From Alphaproteobacteria bacterium (GTDB lineage: Bacteria; Pseudomonadota; Alphaproteobacteria; Rickettsiales; SXRF01), in assembly GCA_025362975.1 (NCBI GenBank), contig JANYES010000020.1:1-64000 (forward strand): a stretch of DNA of 64,000 nt, read 5' to 3'. The notes under the pieces are model-generated. The model did no database searches. It was not told the origin of the DNA and saw only the letters and a list, made by a program, of their open reading frames with translations. Below, piece by piece: positions 35,629 through 45,040 of the stretch. A program made the position numbers and the translations under genes. Position 1 is the first letter of the stretch. Each line of letters starts with the position of its first letter.

Positions 35629-36099
35629 ACATTCTCCCCCGAGTGCGGTTACTGACCGATACAAGCTAGCACGGCCATACGAAAGCGATATAAAAATCGC
35701 TTAGGACAAAGCGCGAAGCTTGATTACTGCAGAATTTCATCGGGTTATTATTTGCGAGCAGCTCAGGCCGATGCGATTGACGCTAGATTTTATTAATAGA
35801 AGTTAACCTGTTTTTTTACTCTTGCACATGACGTGACTGGAATTTTCTGTTTCAGCGCTTAGCTGAACAGCAGTCCCGGCTGATGCGCAGATCGACACGC
35901 TCAAGGCCAGCCTGCCCGCGCCAGTGCCGCAGATGCTCGTGACGATCAAGACCCACTACGAAAAATAGTGCGGTATCTGTTATAAAGCGTCTTCCATGAC
36001 GCGAAGGAGAGGCCAGCCCCAGCGGGGCGGGCTTTTTTCTTTTGGCCCCAACCGGGGCGGAAGTTTTTTTCTTCTGTGTGCCTGTTTTCCTTAAGTATC
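35629..36099. other. Gene-poor stretch with a coding remnant and tandem hairpins
   Basis: A 32-codon plus-strand frame without a start ends at 35968 (ADAQIDTLKASLPAPVPQML), probably the tail of a lost gene. Two GC-rich hairpins with T runs follow on the plus strand: GCCCC-AGC-GGGGC at 36016-36028 with T run 36033-36038, and GCCCC-AACC-GGGGC at 36045-36058 with T run 36064-36070. They look like tandem terminators. The rest shows nothing recognisable. Confidence 0.4.
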
Positions 36100-36290
36100 G
36101 AATAAAAAGGTGGGAGCTCCCATGCAGTTGTTCTTGGGCGTAATGAAAGAGTACGTGAGGTGCGTGCCGGACAAAAACTTTCGCCCACGGGTTCCCTGGT
36201 ACAGTTTCCCCGTGTTTTTATGTCCGACCCCGGCAGGTACGATTCCCTGCCGTGTCGCCAAGTCTTTCATGCCTTCCTAAGGTGCTACAA
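36100..36290 (-). ncRNA. Candidate structured RNA (unassigned)
   Basis: Read on the minus strand, three hairpins follow each other. The first is CGGCAGG/CCTGCCG (252-246 with 237-231 in the 36,000s). The second is a long arm pairing 228-214 with 178-166, with an inner CACGGG/CCCGTG stem (214-209 with 191-186). The third is a GGGAGCTCCC palindrome followed by TTTTT (36108-36104). One mismatch on the plus strand becomes G-U on the minus strand, which supports this strand. A 59-codon frame (36091-36270) overlaps, so a small protein is the alternative. No Rfam-type family is recognised. Confidence 0.35.
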
Positions 36291-36472
36291 AACCGTTGGA
36301 AGATCTGGGTATCAGGCCTGATAAAACCCATTATGGCTTGGATTGCGTGTCCAGGAAGTGGGAAAATGATAAACCATATCGAGTGCAGTATTTCAATGGG
36401 TTAGCGGCTGTCACAATCTGGTTCACAGGATTGTCATTGGCCCGGAACCCTAATTTTTTGCTATGATTTGGT

Positions 36473-36847
36473 ATGGAAAAATTCTTTAAACCCGAGCTTG
36501 AAAGCCTGGATGAACGCCTAACGCGCTCGACGAAGCTGAATTTTGCGCTGCCAATGGCGACGCATGCTCCCGGCGAAGCGGTGGTGACATCCGTTAAATT
36601 GCCTTCCAGCCTCTTGAACCCGCTGGGTGTAAAACGCGATAAAGAAGTTGATCGCATAGACGTGCGCACGCCGCAGGAAAAAACGATGGCTGCCAGTGGC
36701 GGCGGTCCGGACGGCGACGAGAAGCTGCGGGGCCACGCCCGCAAAACAAAGAAGGGTTACGCCGACATGGTTGAAGATGATCATAGCGACAATACAAAAT
36801 TGACACGCTTGACTCCTTGTCTTAACCCGTTCCCATTCTTTTTTTAG
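36473..36847 (+). CDS. Possible small hypothetical protein, overlapping antisense gene
   Basis: A 124-residue frame (MEKFFKPELESLDERLTRST, FALPMATHAPGEAVVTSVKL, LPSSLLNPLGVKRDKEVDRI). It reads like a genuine soluble protein up to about residue 105. It then enters the 3' part of the opposite-strand gene, where the sequence becomes Phe/Pro-rich and unlikely (LNPFPFFF). It overlaps the minus-strand gene 36518-37384 over its whole second half. One of the two ends is probably not native. Confidence 0.4.
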   Translation: MEKFFKPELESLDERLTRSTKLNFALPMATHAPGEAVVTSVKLPSSLLNPLGVKRDKEVDRIDVRTPQEKTMAASGGGPDGDEKLRGHARKTKKGYADMVEDDHSDNTKLTRLTPCLNPFPFFF

Positions 36848-37384
36848 AATTAGCTGCATATGATTAATGACATTTTTCTTTGCAGATATGAATTCACGAA
36901 CAACCTTTTGTACCAGTTCTGGAGTTTCATTAGGTTGAGGATCTATACACGTCGCTTGAAGTTGGTCCATCAACTTAACTAGTTCGTTATGGTCGTTTTC
37001 GTTTGGATTCAATCTTAGCTTGATACGTATTGACAGCTCAATCACAACATCCGTCTTTTCATCAAACATCTTTTTTTGCTCCCCCATTGCTAAAAGTGGA
37101 TGAGGCCTTTTCAATTCTTCTATCCTACCTATTGCCGTTAGCAGTTCTGAAAATTCTTTTCTAAGCTCGTCAATCCATACTTGCCTTTTAGTGGAGATAT
37201 TAGAGGCTATTTGCTTGCTCGCAATTCCCCATTGCAATAAGGTACTGACAATAACGGCGAACAATGCTGTCATTGCTGTAATAATTTGGGCCCAGTCTTT
37301 CACTTCATAATGCGGCAGTTTGCCGTAGGGAAACCAAAGTAAAGCCGTTAAAACAATAAGAAAAAATAAACAACAATACTTCAT
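36518..37384 (-). CDS. Hypothetical two-TM coiled-coil protein with suspect C-terminus
   Basis: A 288-residue frame. The first ~195 residues look native and AT-richer: two membrane segments (MKYCCLFFLIVLTALLWFPY and WAQIITAMTALFAVIVSTLL), then helical sequence (KRQVWIDELRKEFSELLTAI, IKLRLNPNENDHNELVKLMD) ending ILKKEWERVKTRS, a typical end for such proteins. The following ~90 residues (QACQFCIVAMIIF onward, then Arg/His-rich) lie antisense to the 36473 frame and look like run-on. The natural stop seems lost by a junction near 36,800. Confidence 0.55.
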   Translation of the reverse strand: MKYCCLFFLIVLTALLWFPYGKLPHYEVKDWAQIITAMTALFAVIVSTLLQWGIASKQIASNISTKRQVWIDELRKEFSELLTAIGRIEELKRPHPLLAMGEQKKMFDEKTDVVIELSIRIKLRLNPNENDHNELVKLMDQLQATCIDPQPNETPELVQKVVREFISAKKNVINHMQLILKKEWERVKTRSQACQFCIVAMIIFNHVGVTLLCFAGVAPQLLVAVRTAATGSHRFFLRRAHVYAINFFIAFYTQRVQEAGRQFNGCHHRFAGSMRRHWQRKIQLRRAR

Positions 37385-37429
37385 AGGAAATCTTTAGCTC
37401 ACGAATCAATGACGAATTAACACTTTAAT

Positions 37430-38407
37430 TTATATCGCTTCGTTGCCTTCGGGGTAGCCGCCGAGGATGGAGCCGCGAATGCCCATGTTGCCGCCGGTGT
37501 AATACAGGTATTTGGTGAAGCGCTTTTTGCGGAAAACGTCGCGGTAGCGGATTTCACCGTAAACGTAGAGCGCGTGGGTGCCAGCGAGCATTTTGGCGAT
37601 CTGGTCTTCGTTGAGGGGCACGAGGGCATATTCCCATTTGTAGCGCTCGGAACCGGGGCCGAGGTTTTCTTTGGTGAGCTGCGGGTCGGAGAAGACGAGT
37701 TCGGGCAGATCGCGCTTTAAGGGGAATTCATCGAAGATCATGTTGCCGTAGACCATGACGTCATGGGCGGGGGTCTGGCCAGTGTTGCGGATGACGAGTT
37801 GCGAAACAGGCTGGGTGGCTGCGCTAGCGCCGTTGATTTCGGTTTGGGTGATGAAGACGTAGGCGCGAAGCTGGCGACGGGCGGTAGCCCCCGCGACGTA
37901 GACATGGTAGCCGCCGGCTAGGGCGAGCATGAAGGTGAAGAAGGCGATGGCGGCGGTGAAAACGGCGGTCGGGTCTTTAGTCCATTGATACCAGCCGTTG
38001 GCTTCGGCGGCGATCATTTCGGCGGGGTCGTTGGCGGGTGCTACGTCGTGAACTTCACGCGGAACGGGCACGGCGGCGGGGGTTTGTGCGGGGGTGGCGA
38101 CGGGTGCGGGTTTTTCTGTGGCGGTGGCTTCGCGGGGGAGCTGTACCGGGGTGGGCGGTGCGGCGGCGGCGGAGGGCATGACGAGGATGGTTTGCGGGGG
38201 GCTGACCGGTTTGGGGTCGGCGGTGCGCAGATCGGCGTCGTCTTTGTCGAGGATGGCTTGCAGCTTGCGCGTGTCGCTGCTGACTTCGGGAGTGTTGAGC
38301 TGCTTGGTATAAACCGGCCTTGTGGGCGCGGCGGTGGCGGCTTGCGCGGAGACGGTGCCAAGGAGCACGAAAGCAACGCAGGTGACGCTTAGACAGGCGT
38401 TTTTCAT
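37430..38407 (-). CDS. Hypothetical membrane protein with conserved C-terminal domain
   Basis: A 325-residue protein from the ATG at 38407, 4 bases after the surA stop. A signal-like N-terminus (VTCVAFVLLGTVSAQAATAA) is followed by a Pro/Ala-rich region. A membrane segment (FTAAIAFFTFMLALAGGYHV) precedes a conserved domain: ARRQLRAYVFITQTEINGAS, LVIRNTGQTPAHDVMVYGNM, VYGEIRYRDVFRKKRFTKYL and YYTGG. The last domain recurs in many uncharacterised proteobacterial membrane proteins. It probably shares an operon with lptD and surA. Confidence 0.75.
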   Translation of the reverse strand: MKNACLSVTCVAFVLLGTVSAQAATAAPTRPVYTKQLNTPEVSSDTRKLQAILDKDDADLRTADPKPVSPPQTILVMPSAAAAPPTPVQLPREATATEKPAPVATPAQTPAAVPVPREVHDVAPANDPAEMIAAEANGWYQWTKDPTAVFTAAIAFFTFMLALAGGYHVYVAGATARRQLRAYVFITQTEINGASAATQPVSQLVIRNTGQTPAHDVMVYGNMIFDEFPLKRDLPELVFSDPQLTKENLGPGSERYKWEYALVPLNEDQIAKMLAGTHALYVYGEIRYRDVFRKKRFTKYLYYTGGNMGIRGSILGGYPEGNEAI

Positions 38408-38411
38408 GCGG

Positions 38412-39770
38412 TCAGCGGATGTCGATGTAGACTTCACGGTGCAGGTTGCGCATGTATTTCTGCGCTTCAAGCTCCATTTTCTGCTGGGTCAGCAAGCGGT
38501 AGACTTCTTCGTGATCGGGGGCTTTGGCTTCGACTTCCTTCTTTTCGCACAGCATGTAGAGGCGGATACCTTCAAGACTTGCAAACGGGCTGGAAATTTC
38601 GCCGGGTTTTAAGTTGTTGGCGATGATTTTGATCGCGGGCGGGAGTTCGGAAAGCATGGATTTCTTGAAATTGACCTGGATGTCGAAATCTTCGGCGTCC
38701 TTCAGGCCGGCGACACCCTTGTCCTCGCAGCTGCCGGGGTTTTTGGCGACTTCTTCGCCGACGTGCAACATCATGTCGGCTTCTTTGGCCTGGGCGTCGG
38801 GCTTGAGTTTGAGGAGGATTTCTTTCATCAGCACTTCGGTGTCCTGCGGCTTTGCTTCCGTCTCAGGCGCGGGTTTGGCGGCTTTTTTGGCCATTGTGTG
38901 GACGTCGTAGACTTTGATGATGGTGAAGCCTTCGTTGAAACGTAAGGGGTCGGTGATCTGGCCGGCTTGCGCGTAGGCCAGAAGCTTGGCGATATTGGGG
39001 TCGAGCTGGCCGATTTTGATCCAGAAGGCTTCGACCTTGCCGCCGTTATTGGCGGTGGCCGATGAGAAGTGGCGCGAGACCTCTTCAAAGTCGGCGCCGC
39101 CGCGGACTTCCTTCACCAGTTTCTCACCTAACTTCTTGATTTCCTGCTCGTGACCCGCCTTATCCACAGGCAAGATGATGACCGAAATTTTAAGCTCCAT
39201 GACCTGCGCGCCGGGCTCGGCAGCTGCGGGTTTTTTGGCGGGGGGGACGAAATGATGCGAGGCGAGCGCGATCTCGGCGTCGCTCACGCGCACCTGCGGG
39301 CGGATTTTTTTGCCGACGATCTGGCTCCATGCCAGCTGGGCGCGAATCTGGTTGGTGAAAGTTTCGCGCGGGATGTGGTTGTCGTCGAGGAGATGGTAGA
39401 CGGTGTCCTTGGGCATGCCGTGCTGCTGCTCGATACCGGCGATGGCGTCGGCGATGTCGGCGTCGGTGACGGTGATGTCGAGTTTTTTGGCTTCCTGCAA
39501 TTGCAGTTTTTCATCAATCATCGAGCGCATGATCTGCGGGCGGATTTTTTCGATCACGTCGGGCGTGTTGGACAGACGCGCGTTGGCGATCAGGAAGCGG
39601 ATGCGGTTATCGAGGTCGATGGACGAAATCGCATCGCCGCCGACGACGGCGACGATGCCGACGTCTCTGCCGGAGGCGTGTTGCGGGGCGATCATGTGCG
39701 GGGCAGCAAGCACGGCGGGCGCGCTGAGCATGGTAGTAGCGAGGAGCAGGAAGATGATGCGTTTGGCCAT
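38412..39770 (-). CDS. surA: Periplasmic chaperone/peptidyl-prolyl isomerase SurA
   Basis: About 452 residues from the ATG at 39770, 4 bases after the lptD stop. The signal peptide is MAKRIIFLLLATTMLSAPAV. A SurA N-terminal chaperone domain follows (VAVVGGDAISSIDLDNRIRF, IDEKLQLQEAKKLDITVTDA). The parvulin regions are ISVIILPVDKAGHEQEIKKL with ADFEEVSRHFSSATANNGGK, and a degenerate later one. It helps outer-membrane beta-barrels such as LptD to fold. The order lptD-surA is conserved across proteobacteria. Confidence 0.88.
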   Translation of the reverse strand: MAKRIIFLLLATTMLSAPAVLAAPHMIAPQHASGRDVGIVAVVGGDAISSIDLDNRIRFLIANARLSNTPDVIEKIRPQIMRSMIDEKLQLQEAKKLDITVTDADIADAIAGIEQQHGMPKDTVYHLLDDNHIPRETFTNQIRAQLAWSQIVGKKIRPQVRVSDAEIALASHHFVPPAKKPAAAEPGAQVMELKISVIILPVDKAGHEQEIKKLGEKLVKEVRGGADFEEVSRHFSSATANNGGKVEAFWIKIGQLDPNIAKLLAYAQAGQITDPLRFNEGFTIIKVYDVHTMAKKAAKPAPETEAKPQDTEVLMKEILLKLKPDAQAKEADMMLHVGEEVAKNPGSCEDKGVAGLKDAEDFDIQVNFKKSMLSELPPAIKIIANNLKPGEISSPFASLEGIRLYMLCEKKEVEAKAPDHEEVYRLLTQQKMELEAQKYMRNLHREVYIDIR

Positions 39771-39774
39771 TTTT

Positions 39775-41976
39775 TTATTCCAGATTTTTGAGCGACACCC
39801 TGAACCAGAACGACAAGGACGGCTTGATATCAAGCAGGTTAATATAATCCTTGCCGGCGACGGTTGTCAAAGTGATGCATTCGTTTTTGTAAATAAGCCC
39901 ACCATAGGCCGTAACCATTTGATCATTGCGCAGGTCGCGGCTGCTCGACGCGGTGACGCTCCACTCGTCGGTCAGGTTGATGGCACCGTTGCCGTTGATA
40001 ACCTCGCGGTTGCCGAGGATGGGGTCGTTATGCAGCGAAAGGTAGGAGGCGTTGATACTGTAGGGGTTTTTGTTGTAACCGGCGTCCCACTCGGAGCGGT
40101 TGGGCTTGAAGTCGGAATCGTCGAGGCGGAATCGGTAGCCGAAATTGAATGGCGCGTAGATGAAGGCCATTTTGCCGACATAGTCGGAGAAGTGACTGGT
40201 CAGATCGTTGGAAATCGGGAAGATCGGGTCGTTGTTGACGCGGTATTCCTGACCGACGAGGAAGTCGACATATTGCTCGGATTTGAGCTGGGCCTGGCCG
40301 CGGATACCATAGCTCATGCGGGGGCCGTTTTCGATGCGGTCGTATCCGGCGAAGCGGTCGGAAGAGAATAAATTCGCGTCGGTAAATTCAGGCAGGAGCG
40401 AATCTTCGTTCGGGATTTTTTCCGGGTTGCCGCCGCCGGGGCTGACGGTCAGGTTGACCACCGGCTCGATGGTGATGGAAGATGATTGCAGGCGGTTGAT
40501 GAGCGGGTAGCGCCATGTAACGGAAACCTCGGGGATTTCGCGCCCCGTCACGCCGTTATAGTGAGTGCCGTTGCCCAAGAGCACGTTGCTTACGCTGTAG
40601 ACGTCGGTTCGCAGCTGTGCCTGGAACTCGATGGACTGGCCGTTGGCGGTGATGTAAGGCAGGTTCCAGCGCGCGGTGCCGGAGAGGCGGCGGGATTCGT
40701 CGCCGGTGACGCGGTAGAGCGCCATTGTGTTGCCTTCTAAGGTCACGCGGGAGTTGTATTCAAGCGGGTTGGACTGCCATGTGGCAAAGCCCAGCGGGGC
40801 GACGACGGGGATGAGCTTGGAATTGTCCTGTCCGGTTAGGCCTTGGAACGACAGGCCCTGCACGCTGGCATACATGCGGTCTGAGTCGCCGACGAAATTG
40901 AAGCCTTCGGCGTAGATTTTCGAGGTGAGCAGGGTTTCGTTGCTGAAATTGTAGAGGTGTAGATAGGTGTCGTCGGTGGCGCGCTGGGCGCGGAAGCCCC
41001 AGTCGAAATTCTGGTCGATAATGAAGTCGCCCTTAGCGTCGTAATTGCCGCGCACCTGATGGCCGTAGGTTTCGTTGCCGGCGGCGTCGGTGTTGGGCGA
41101 CGAGGTGATGGAACCTTGAAAATTCATGGCGCCGGAGTCAAATTTCTGGCGGTAATTTCCTTCCATGACAGCGCCTACTTTGCTGGTCAGGATCGGGGTG
41201 AGCGTGATGTCTTTGTCCTGCGCGATCGAGTAGTAGACAGGTTGTTTGTAGACTTCGCCTAAATTGCGCGAGCGCAGGAAGGACGGGGTGAGCAGGCCCG
41301 ATTCGTTTTCGGCGCCGGGGGTGGAATGCGAAAAATACGGCGAATAGATGACGGGCGTGTCCCAGAGGGCGAGTTGGGCGTCTTCGTACCGAACTTCCTG
41401 CTTTTCGTTATCGATGGTGGCTTCTTTGGCTTTGATTGACCAGAGCGGAGATTTGTTATTGCCGTTTTCGTCGTGGCAATTGCACGGCGTGTAGGCGGCG
41501 CGGAAGAGTTTGGTGACGTCTTCGCTCACGCGGTGGGCGGCGTTGGCCACGAGCACGGAATTGTCGGACAGGCGCATTTTTACCTGATGGATGACGCCGG
41601 CTTTTAAATCGTCCTGGAATTCTAGTTTGTCGGCGAAATAGACGTCGCCGGAGGGGGTGAGCATGCTGATATTGCCAGCGGCGTTGACGGTGTTCTGGGC
41701 TTGGTCGTAGACGAGCTGGTCGGTGACGATGACGGTGTCGCCTTGCGTGATTTCCACGTGGCCGGTGGCGGTGACGATGTCGTTATTCTGGTCGTATTCG
41801 AGTTTGTCGGCGATGAGTAATACCGGCTGTTTTTGCGAGAAAACGGGCTCTTCGCGTATTTTTTTGGCGGGCTGCTCGGGGTCTTTCTGAAATTTGAAAT
41901 TAGCGTAGGCGTCGGGCGATGCGGTGCACAGCAGGACGGACGCCAACGCGAAGGCGGCAGCGCGCGGATATTTCAT
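39775..41976 (-). CDS. lptD: LPS-assembly outer-membrane protein LptD
   Basis: About 733 residues from the ATG at 41976 (MKYPRAAAFALASVLLCTAS signal). The N-terminal OstA/LptA-like domain is at about 50-170 (LLIADKLEYDQNNDIVTATG, HVEITQGDTVIVTDQLVYDQ). The barrel domain starts with sequence such as PVIYSPYFSHSTPGAENESG and LLTPSFLRSRNLGEVY. A Cys pair in YTPCNCHDENG and a Cys near the end (NECITLTTVAG) could form the interdomain disulphides. It inserts LPS in the outer leaflet with LptE. First gene of the lptD-surA unit. Confidence 0.95.
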   Translation of the reverse strand: MKYPRAAAFALASVLLCTASPDAYANFKFQKDPEQPAKKIREEPVFSQKQPVLLIADKLEYDQNNDIVTATGHVEITQGDTVIVTDQLVYDQAQNTVNAAGNISMLTPSGDVYFADKLEFQDDLKAGVIHQVKMRLSDNSVLVANAAHRVSEDVTKLFRAAYTPCNCHDENGNNKSPLWSIKAKEATIDNEKQEVRYEDAQLALWDTPVIYSPYFSHSTPGAENESGLLTPSFLRSRNLGEVYKQPVYYSIAQDKDITLTPILTSKVGAVMEGNYRQKFDSGAMNFQGSITSSPNTDAAGNETYGHQVRGNYDAKGDFIIDQNFDWGFRAQRATDDTYLHLYNFSNETLLTSKIYAEGFNFVGDSDRMYASVQGLSFQGLTGQDNSKLIPVVAPLGFATWQSNPLEYNSRVTLEGNTMALYRVTGDESRRLSGTARWNLPYITANGQSIEFQAQLRTDVYSVSNVLLGNGTHYNGVTGREIPEVSVTWRYPLINRLQSSSITIEPVVNLTVSPGGGNPEKIPNEDSLLPEFTDANLFSSDRFAGYDRIENGPRMSYGIRGQAQLKSEQYVDFLVGQEYRVNNDPIFPISNDLTSHFSDYVGKMAFIYAPFNFGYRFRLDDSDFKPNRSEWDAGYNKNPYSINASYLSLHNDPILGNREVINGNGAINLTDEWSVTASSSRDLRNDQMVTAYGGLIYKNECITLTTVAGKDYINLLDIKPSLSFWFRVSLKNLE

Positions 41977-42164
41977 CCCGTTCCTTGCTGGAGCTAACAG
42001 CTCACTGGCTTGCAATGCACATTTCCTTTGAGTTCTGCGAATCCGTTGGTAAGCGACGCTGCTATTTTGGGTGATGCAACTTTCGCCTGTTGTTTTGTAC
42101 ATGGTGGCGGGGGGTTCGTAAACAGGGTTTTGCGGGTTTCGTGATTACCCGCCCTCACCTCTTT

Positions 42165-42274
42165 CGTCATTCCCACGAAGGCGGGAATCTAATTTCGCCT
42201 CGCGGTAGCGAGGATAAAGTTCTTTGTCGCGCAGACGGGTTTTGAATTGGATTCACACCTCCGGGGGAATGACG
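42165..42274. repeat. Palindromic intergenic repeat element (MITE/REP-like)
   Basis: The 110-bp element begins CGTCATTCCCACGAAGGCGG and ends with the inverse CCGGGGGAATGACG, so its termini are inverted repeats (42165-42174 with 42264-42274). The CGTCATTCCC...GGGAATGACG form is a dispersed repeat seen in many proteobacterial genomes. It sits between lptD and petC, where two minus-strand units meet. Other copies would be outside the window. Confidence 0.6.
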
Positions 42275-42287
42275 GGGAAATATGGGC

Positions 42288-42327
42288 AAAAAAAATCCCC
42301 GGTGCTTTCGCGACCGGAGATTTTTTT
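42288..42327 (-). terminator. Terminator of the petABC operon
   Basis: A stem of about 14 bp (AAAAAATCCCCGGT side, 42288-42303, with ACCGGAGATTTTTTT, 42312-42327) flanked by A and T runs lies 12 bases after the petC stop. It would work in both directions. Confidence 0.85.
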
Positions 42328-42338
42328 CGTTTATAATC

Positions 42339-43112
42339 CTAGTGGAGCTTGTTCCACAAATTGCGTTTGGCGAGGTACATGAACACGGTGAAGATGGCGA
42401 GGAAGAGCATCACTTTGATGCCCATTTCCTTGCGTGCATCCATTTCCGGTTCAGCGGCCCACTGCATGAAGTTGACGACGTCACGCGACATCTGGTCGAC
42501 TGAGGCGGTCGTGCCGTCGGCGTAGGTCACGGCACCGTCGGTCAGCGGCGGCGGCATGGCGAGGCGGCCACCGGCGATGTACGGGTTATAGTACTGGCCG
42601 TCGGCGAGTTTGACTTCTGGTGGCGGCGATGCGTAGCCGGTCAAAAGCGAATAGATGTAGTTCGCGCCGTCGTGGCGGGCTTTGAATAGCAGGCTGAAAT
42701 CAGGCGGGTACGCGCCGTTATTCGCGGCGCGAGCGGCTTGCTCGTTGGCGTGAGGCGGGACGAAGGTGTCTTGCGGTTTGCCGGGGCGCTGGAACATGTC
42801 GCCGGCGTCGTTCGGGCCGTCGGTCACCTGATAGCTCGAGGCCAGCACTTTGACTTCGGATTCGGAGAAGCCGAGATCGGTCAACTGGCGGAAGGCGACG
42901 CGGTTCAGGCTGTGGCAAGCGGAGCAGACTTCCTTATAAACCTGGAAGCCGCGCTGGGCCGCTTGCTTGTCGACTTTGCCGAAGACGCCGTCGAACGACC
43001 ATTCCTGCTTGCGCGGGGCTTTCTGGTCGCCTTCAGCGTAGGCGACGGTGGCCGCCGCGATGGAAACGAGGGAGGTAAAAATCAGAAGGCTTTTTTTCAT
43101 GGTCGATTCCAT
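42339..43112 (-). CDS. petC: Cytochrome c1 of the bc1 complex
   Basis: A 257-residue protein. The ATG at 43112 overlaps the petB stop as TAATG; an ATG at 43100 is also possible. The signal peptide (KKSLLIFTSLVSIAAATVAY) is followed by the haem c site CSACH (Cys63, Cys66, His67). PDFSLLFKARHDGANYIYSL and PPEVKLADGQYYNPYIAGGR with LAMPPPLTDG (Met axial-ligand region) follow. A C-terminal membrane anchor is MGIKVMLFLAIFTVFMYLAK. It passes electrons from the Rieske centre to soluble cytochrome c. Last gene of petABC. Confidence 0.96.
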   Translation of the reverse strand: MESTMKKSLLIFTSLVSIAAATVAYAEGDQKAPRKQEWSFDGVFGKVDKQAAQRGFQVYKEVCSACHSLNRVAFRQLTDLGFSESEVKVLASSYQVTDGPNDAGDMFQRPGKPQDTFVPPHANEQAARAANNGAYPPDFSLLFKARHDGANYIYSLLTGYASPPPEVKLADGQYYNPYIAGGRLAMPPPLTDGAVTYADGTTASVDQMSRDVVNFMQWAAEPEMDARKEMGIKVMLFLAIFTVFMYLAKRNLWNKLH

Positions 43113-44431
43113 TAGTGGGCGTGGCTTTGCGCAAGTACGGCCTTGCTGATGCTTTCCGGCAGCGGCAGGGTTTTTTCGTACTTTGGCAGGAACCAGAGAA
43201 TGAAGAAATGGGCGATGTAATAGGCAAGGCCGACGCGGCCGATGAACAGGTAGATGCCTTCTGGCGGCTGCGAGCCGATATAGCCGAGCAGCACGCAGTC
43301 GAACGCGAAGACCCAGAAGAGGATCTTATAGATCGGACGGAAGGAGGCCGAGCGGACTTTCGAACGATCGATCCACGGCAGGAAGAAGAACACGATGATC
43401 GAGCCGAACATGCCGATGACACCGGCGAGTTTGGAGGAGACGAACACGATGTTGGTGAACGGGATGCCGATATCGGGCATGGAACGCAAGATGGCGTAGA
43501 ACGGCAGGAAGTACCATTCAGGCACGATATGCGCGGGCGTGACCATCGCGTTTGCCGGGATGTAGTTATCCGGGTGGCCCAGCGAGTTCGGGGAGAAGAA
43601 CACGAACCACGCGAAGACCATGAAGAACAGGCCGAAGGTGAAGGAGTCTTTCACCGTGTAGTACGGGTGGAAGGGGATGGTGTCCTGCGGGGTTTTGACG
43701 TCGATGCCCAACGGGTTGTTGGAGCCGTGGGTGTGCAGCGCCCAGACGTGGAGCACGACGACGCCGACGATGACGAACGGCAGCAGGAAATGCAGCGCGT
43801 AGAAACGGTTGAGCGTCGGGTTGTCGACGGAGAAACCGCCCCAGAGCCAGTGAACGATGGACTCGCCTACGCCCGGGATGGCGGAGAAGAGGTTGGTGAT
43901 GACGGTGGCGCCCCAGAAGGACATCTGGCCCCACGGGAGCACGTAGCCCATGAATGCGGTGGCCATCATGAGAAGCAAGATGACGATGCCGAACCACCAG
44001 AGGATTTCGCGCGGGGATTTGTACGAACCGTAGTAGAGGCCCCGGAAGATATGGATGTAGACGACGGTGAAGAACATGGACGCGCCGACGGCATGGGCGT
44101 AACGGAGCAGCCAGCCGTAGTTGATGTTGCGCATGATATTTTCGACGGAGTCGAAGGCCATGCCTGCATGCGCGGTGTAGTGCATGGCGAGGAACAGGCC
44201 GGTCAGGATTTGCAAGATGAGGCAGACGCCAGCCATCGCGCCGAAATTCCACCAGTAGTTCAGGTTGCGCGGCGCGTAGTATTGGCTGCCGAGCGAGTGG
44301 TCGATAAAGGAGAAGATCGGCAAGCGATATTCAATCCAGTCCTTGACGGCGTTGGTTTTCGGGGCACCCTGATCGGTCACTTTATTTTGACCAGTTTGGC
44401 CACGGTTTAAATCATCTTTCATGCCTGCCAT
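43112..44431 (-). CDS. petB: Cytochrome b of the bc1 complex
   Basis: A 439-residue inner-membrane protein carrying haems bL and bH and the quinone sites. It has eight or more membrane segments. Motifs: [60 protein letters not shown], the Qo PEWY ([20 protein letters not shown]), and haem-ligand histidines in helices B and D. It extends about 20 residues at the N-terminus. It is translationally coupled to petC and follows petA after 30 bases. Confidence 0.97.
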   Translation of the reverse strand: MAGMKDDLNRGQTGQNKVTDQGAPKTNAVKDWIEYRLPIFSFIDHSLGSQYYAPRNLNYWWNFGAMAGVCLILQILTGLFLAMHYTAHAGMAFDSVENIMRNINYGWLLRYAHAVGASMFFTVVYIHIFRGLYYGSYKSPREILWWFGIVILLLMMATAFMGYVLPWGQMSFWGATVITNLFSAIPGVGESIVHWLWGGFSVDNPTLNRFYALHFLLPFVIVGVVVLHVWALHTHGSNNPLGIDVKTPQDTIPFHPYYTVKDSFTFGLFFMVFAWFVFFSPNSLGHPDNYIPANAMVTPAHIVPEWYFLPFYAILRSMPDIGIPFTNIVFVSSKLAGVIGMFGSIIVFFFLPWIDRSKVRSASFRPIYKILFWVFAFDCVLLGYIGSQPPEGIYLFIGRVGLAYYIAHFFILWFLPKYEKTLPLPESISKAVLAQSHAH

Positions 44432-44461
44432 AGTCTTTCTTTCTAGTAATAGCGGAAACGC

Positions 44462-45040
44462 TTAGCCGATCTTGACGCGGCTGTCGGTTAAGAAGCTGTA
44501 TTGGGGAACGGTGAGGTTTTTCGGGGCGGGACCTTTGCGGATGCGGCCCGACGTGTCGTATTGCGAGCCGTGGCACGGGCAGAACAGGCCGCCCTTGTCG
44601 GAGCCGCCGAATTCGCCTTCGCCGGTGAGCGGAATGCAGCCCAGATGGGTGCAGACACCGACCATGATCAGCCACTGGTCGTGGCCTTTTTTTACGCGAG
44701 CTTCGTCGGTTTCGGGGTCTTTCAATTCGCCCATCGGGACTTTGCGGGCTTCTTCGATGTCGCCGGGAGTGCGGTGGCGGATGAAGAGCGGCACGCCGCG
44801 CCATTTCACTTTGATGGTCTGGCCGACCTGAATCGGAGCCAAATCGACTTCGATCGACGAGGCAGCAAGCACGCCGGCATCCGGGTTCATGCTGTTGATG
44901 AACGGCCATGCGGCGGACGCTGCACCGACGCCAGCGAGGCCGCAGGCGGTCAGCATCATGAAGTCGCGGCGGCTGGGGTCGTGGCTTTCGGGGGTGGTGT
45001 GAGTCGTGGCGGGGGTGGCGGCGGTGGGTTTTTGGCTCAT
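44462..45040 (-). CDS. petA: Rieske iron-sulfur subunit of the bc1 complex
   Basis: A 192-residue protein from the ATG at 45040 ([10 protein letters not shown]); an upstream frame to 45118 has no support. The N-terminus has a twin-arginine-like [20 protein letters not shown] with the membrane anchor. The Rieske cluster ligands are CTHLGC (Cys130, His132) and CPCHGS (Cys154, His157), with Cys135 and Cys156 for the disulphide. It oxidises quinol and hands electrons to cytochrome c1. First gene of petABC. Confidence 0.97.
   Translation of the reverse strand: MSQKPTAATPATTHTTPESHDPSRRDFMMLTACGLAGVGAASAAWPFINSMNPDAGVLAASSIEVDLAPIQVGQTIKVKWRGVPLFIRHRTPGDIEEARKVPMGELKDPETDEARVKKGHDQWLIMVGVCTHLGCIPLTGEGEFGGSDKGGLFCPCHGSQYDTSGRIRKGPAPKNLTVPQYSFLTDSRVKIG

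Noticed and set aside
35946-36188. 80-codon minus-strand frame in the gene-poor stretch
   Set aside because: It crosses two terminator-like hairpins and the candidate RNA, and its product shows no protein-like pattern.
43115-44410. 431-codon plus-strand frame opposite petB
   Set aside because: It is the exact antisense of a fully conserved cytochrome b gene, and its product is Asp/Glu/His-rich with no family resemblance. It is a high-GC shadow frame.
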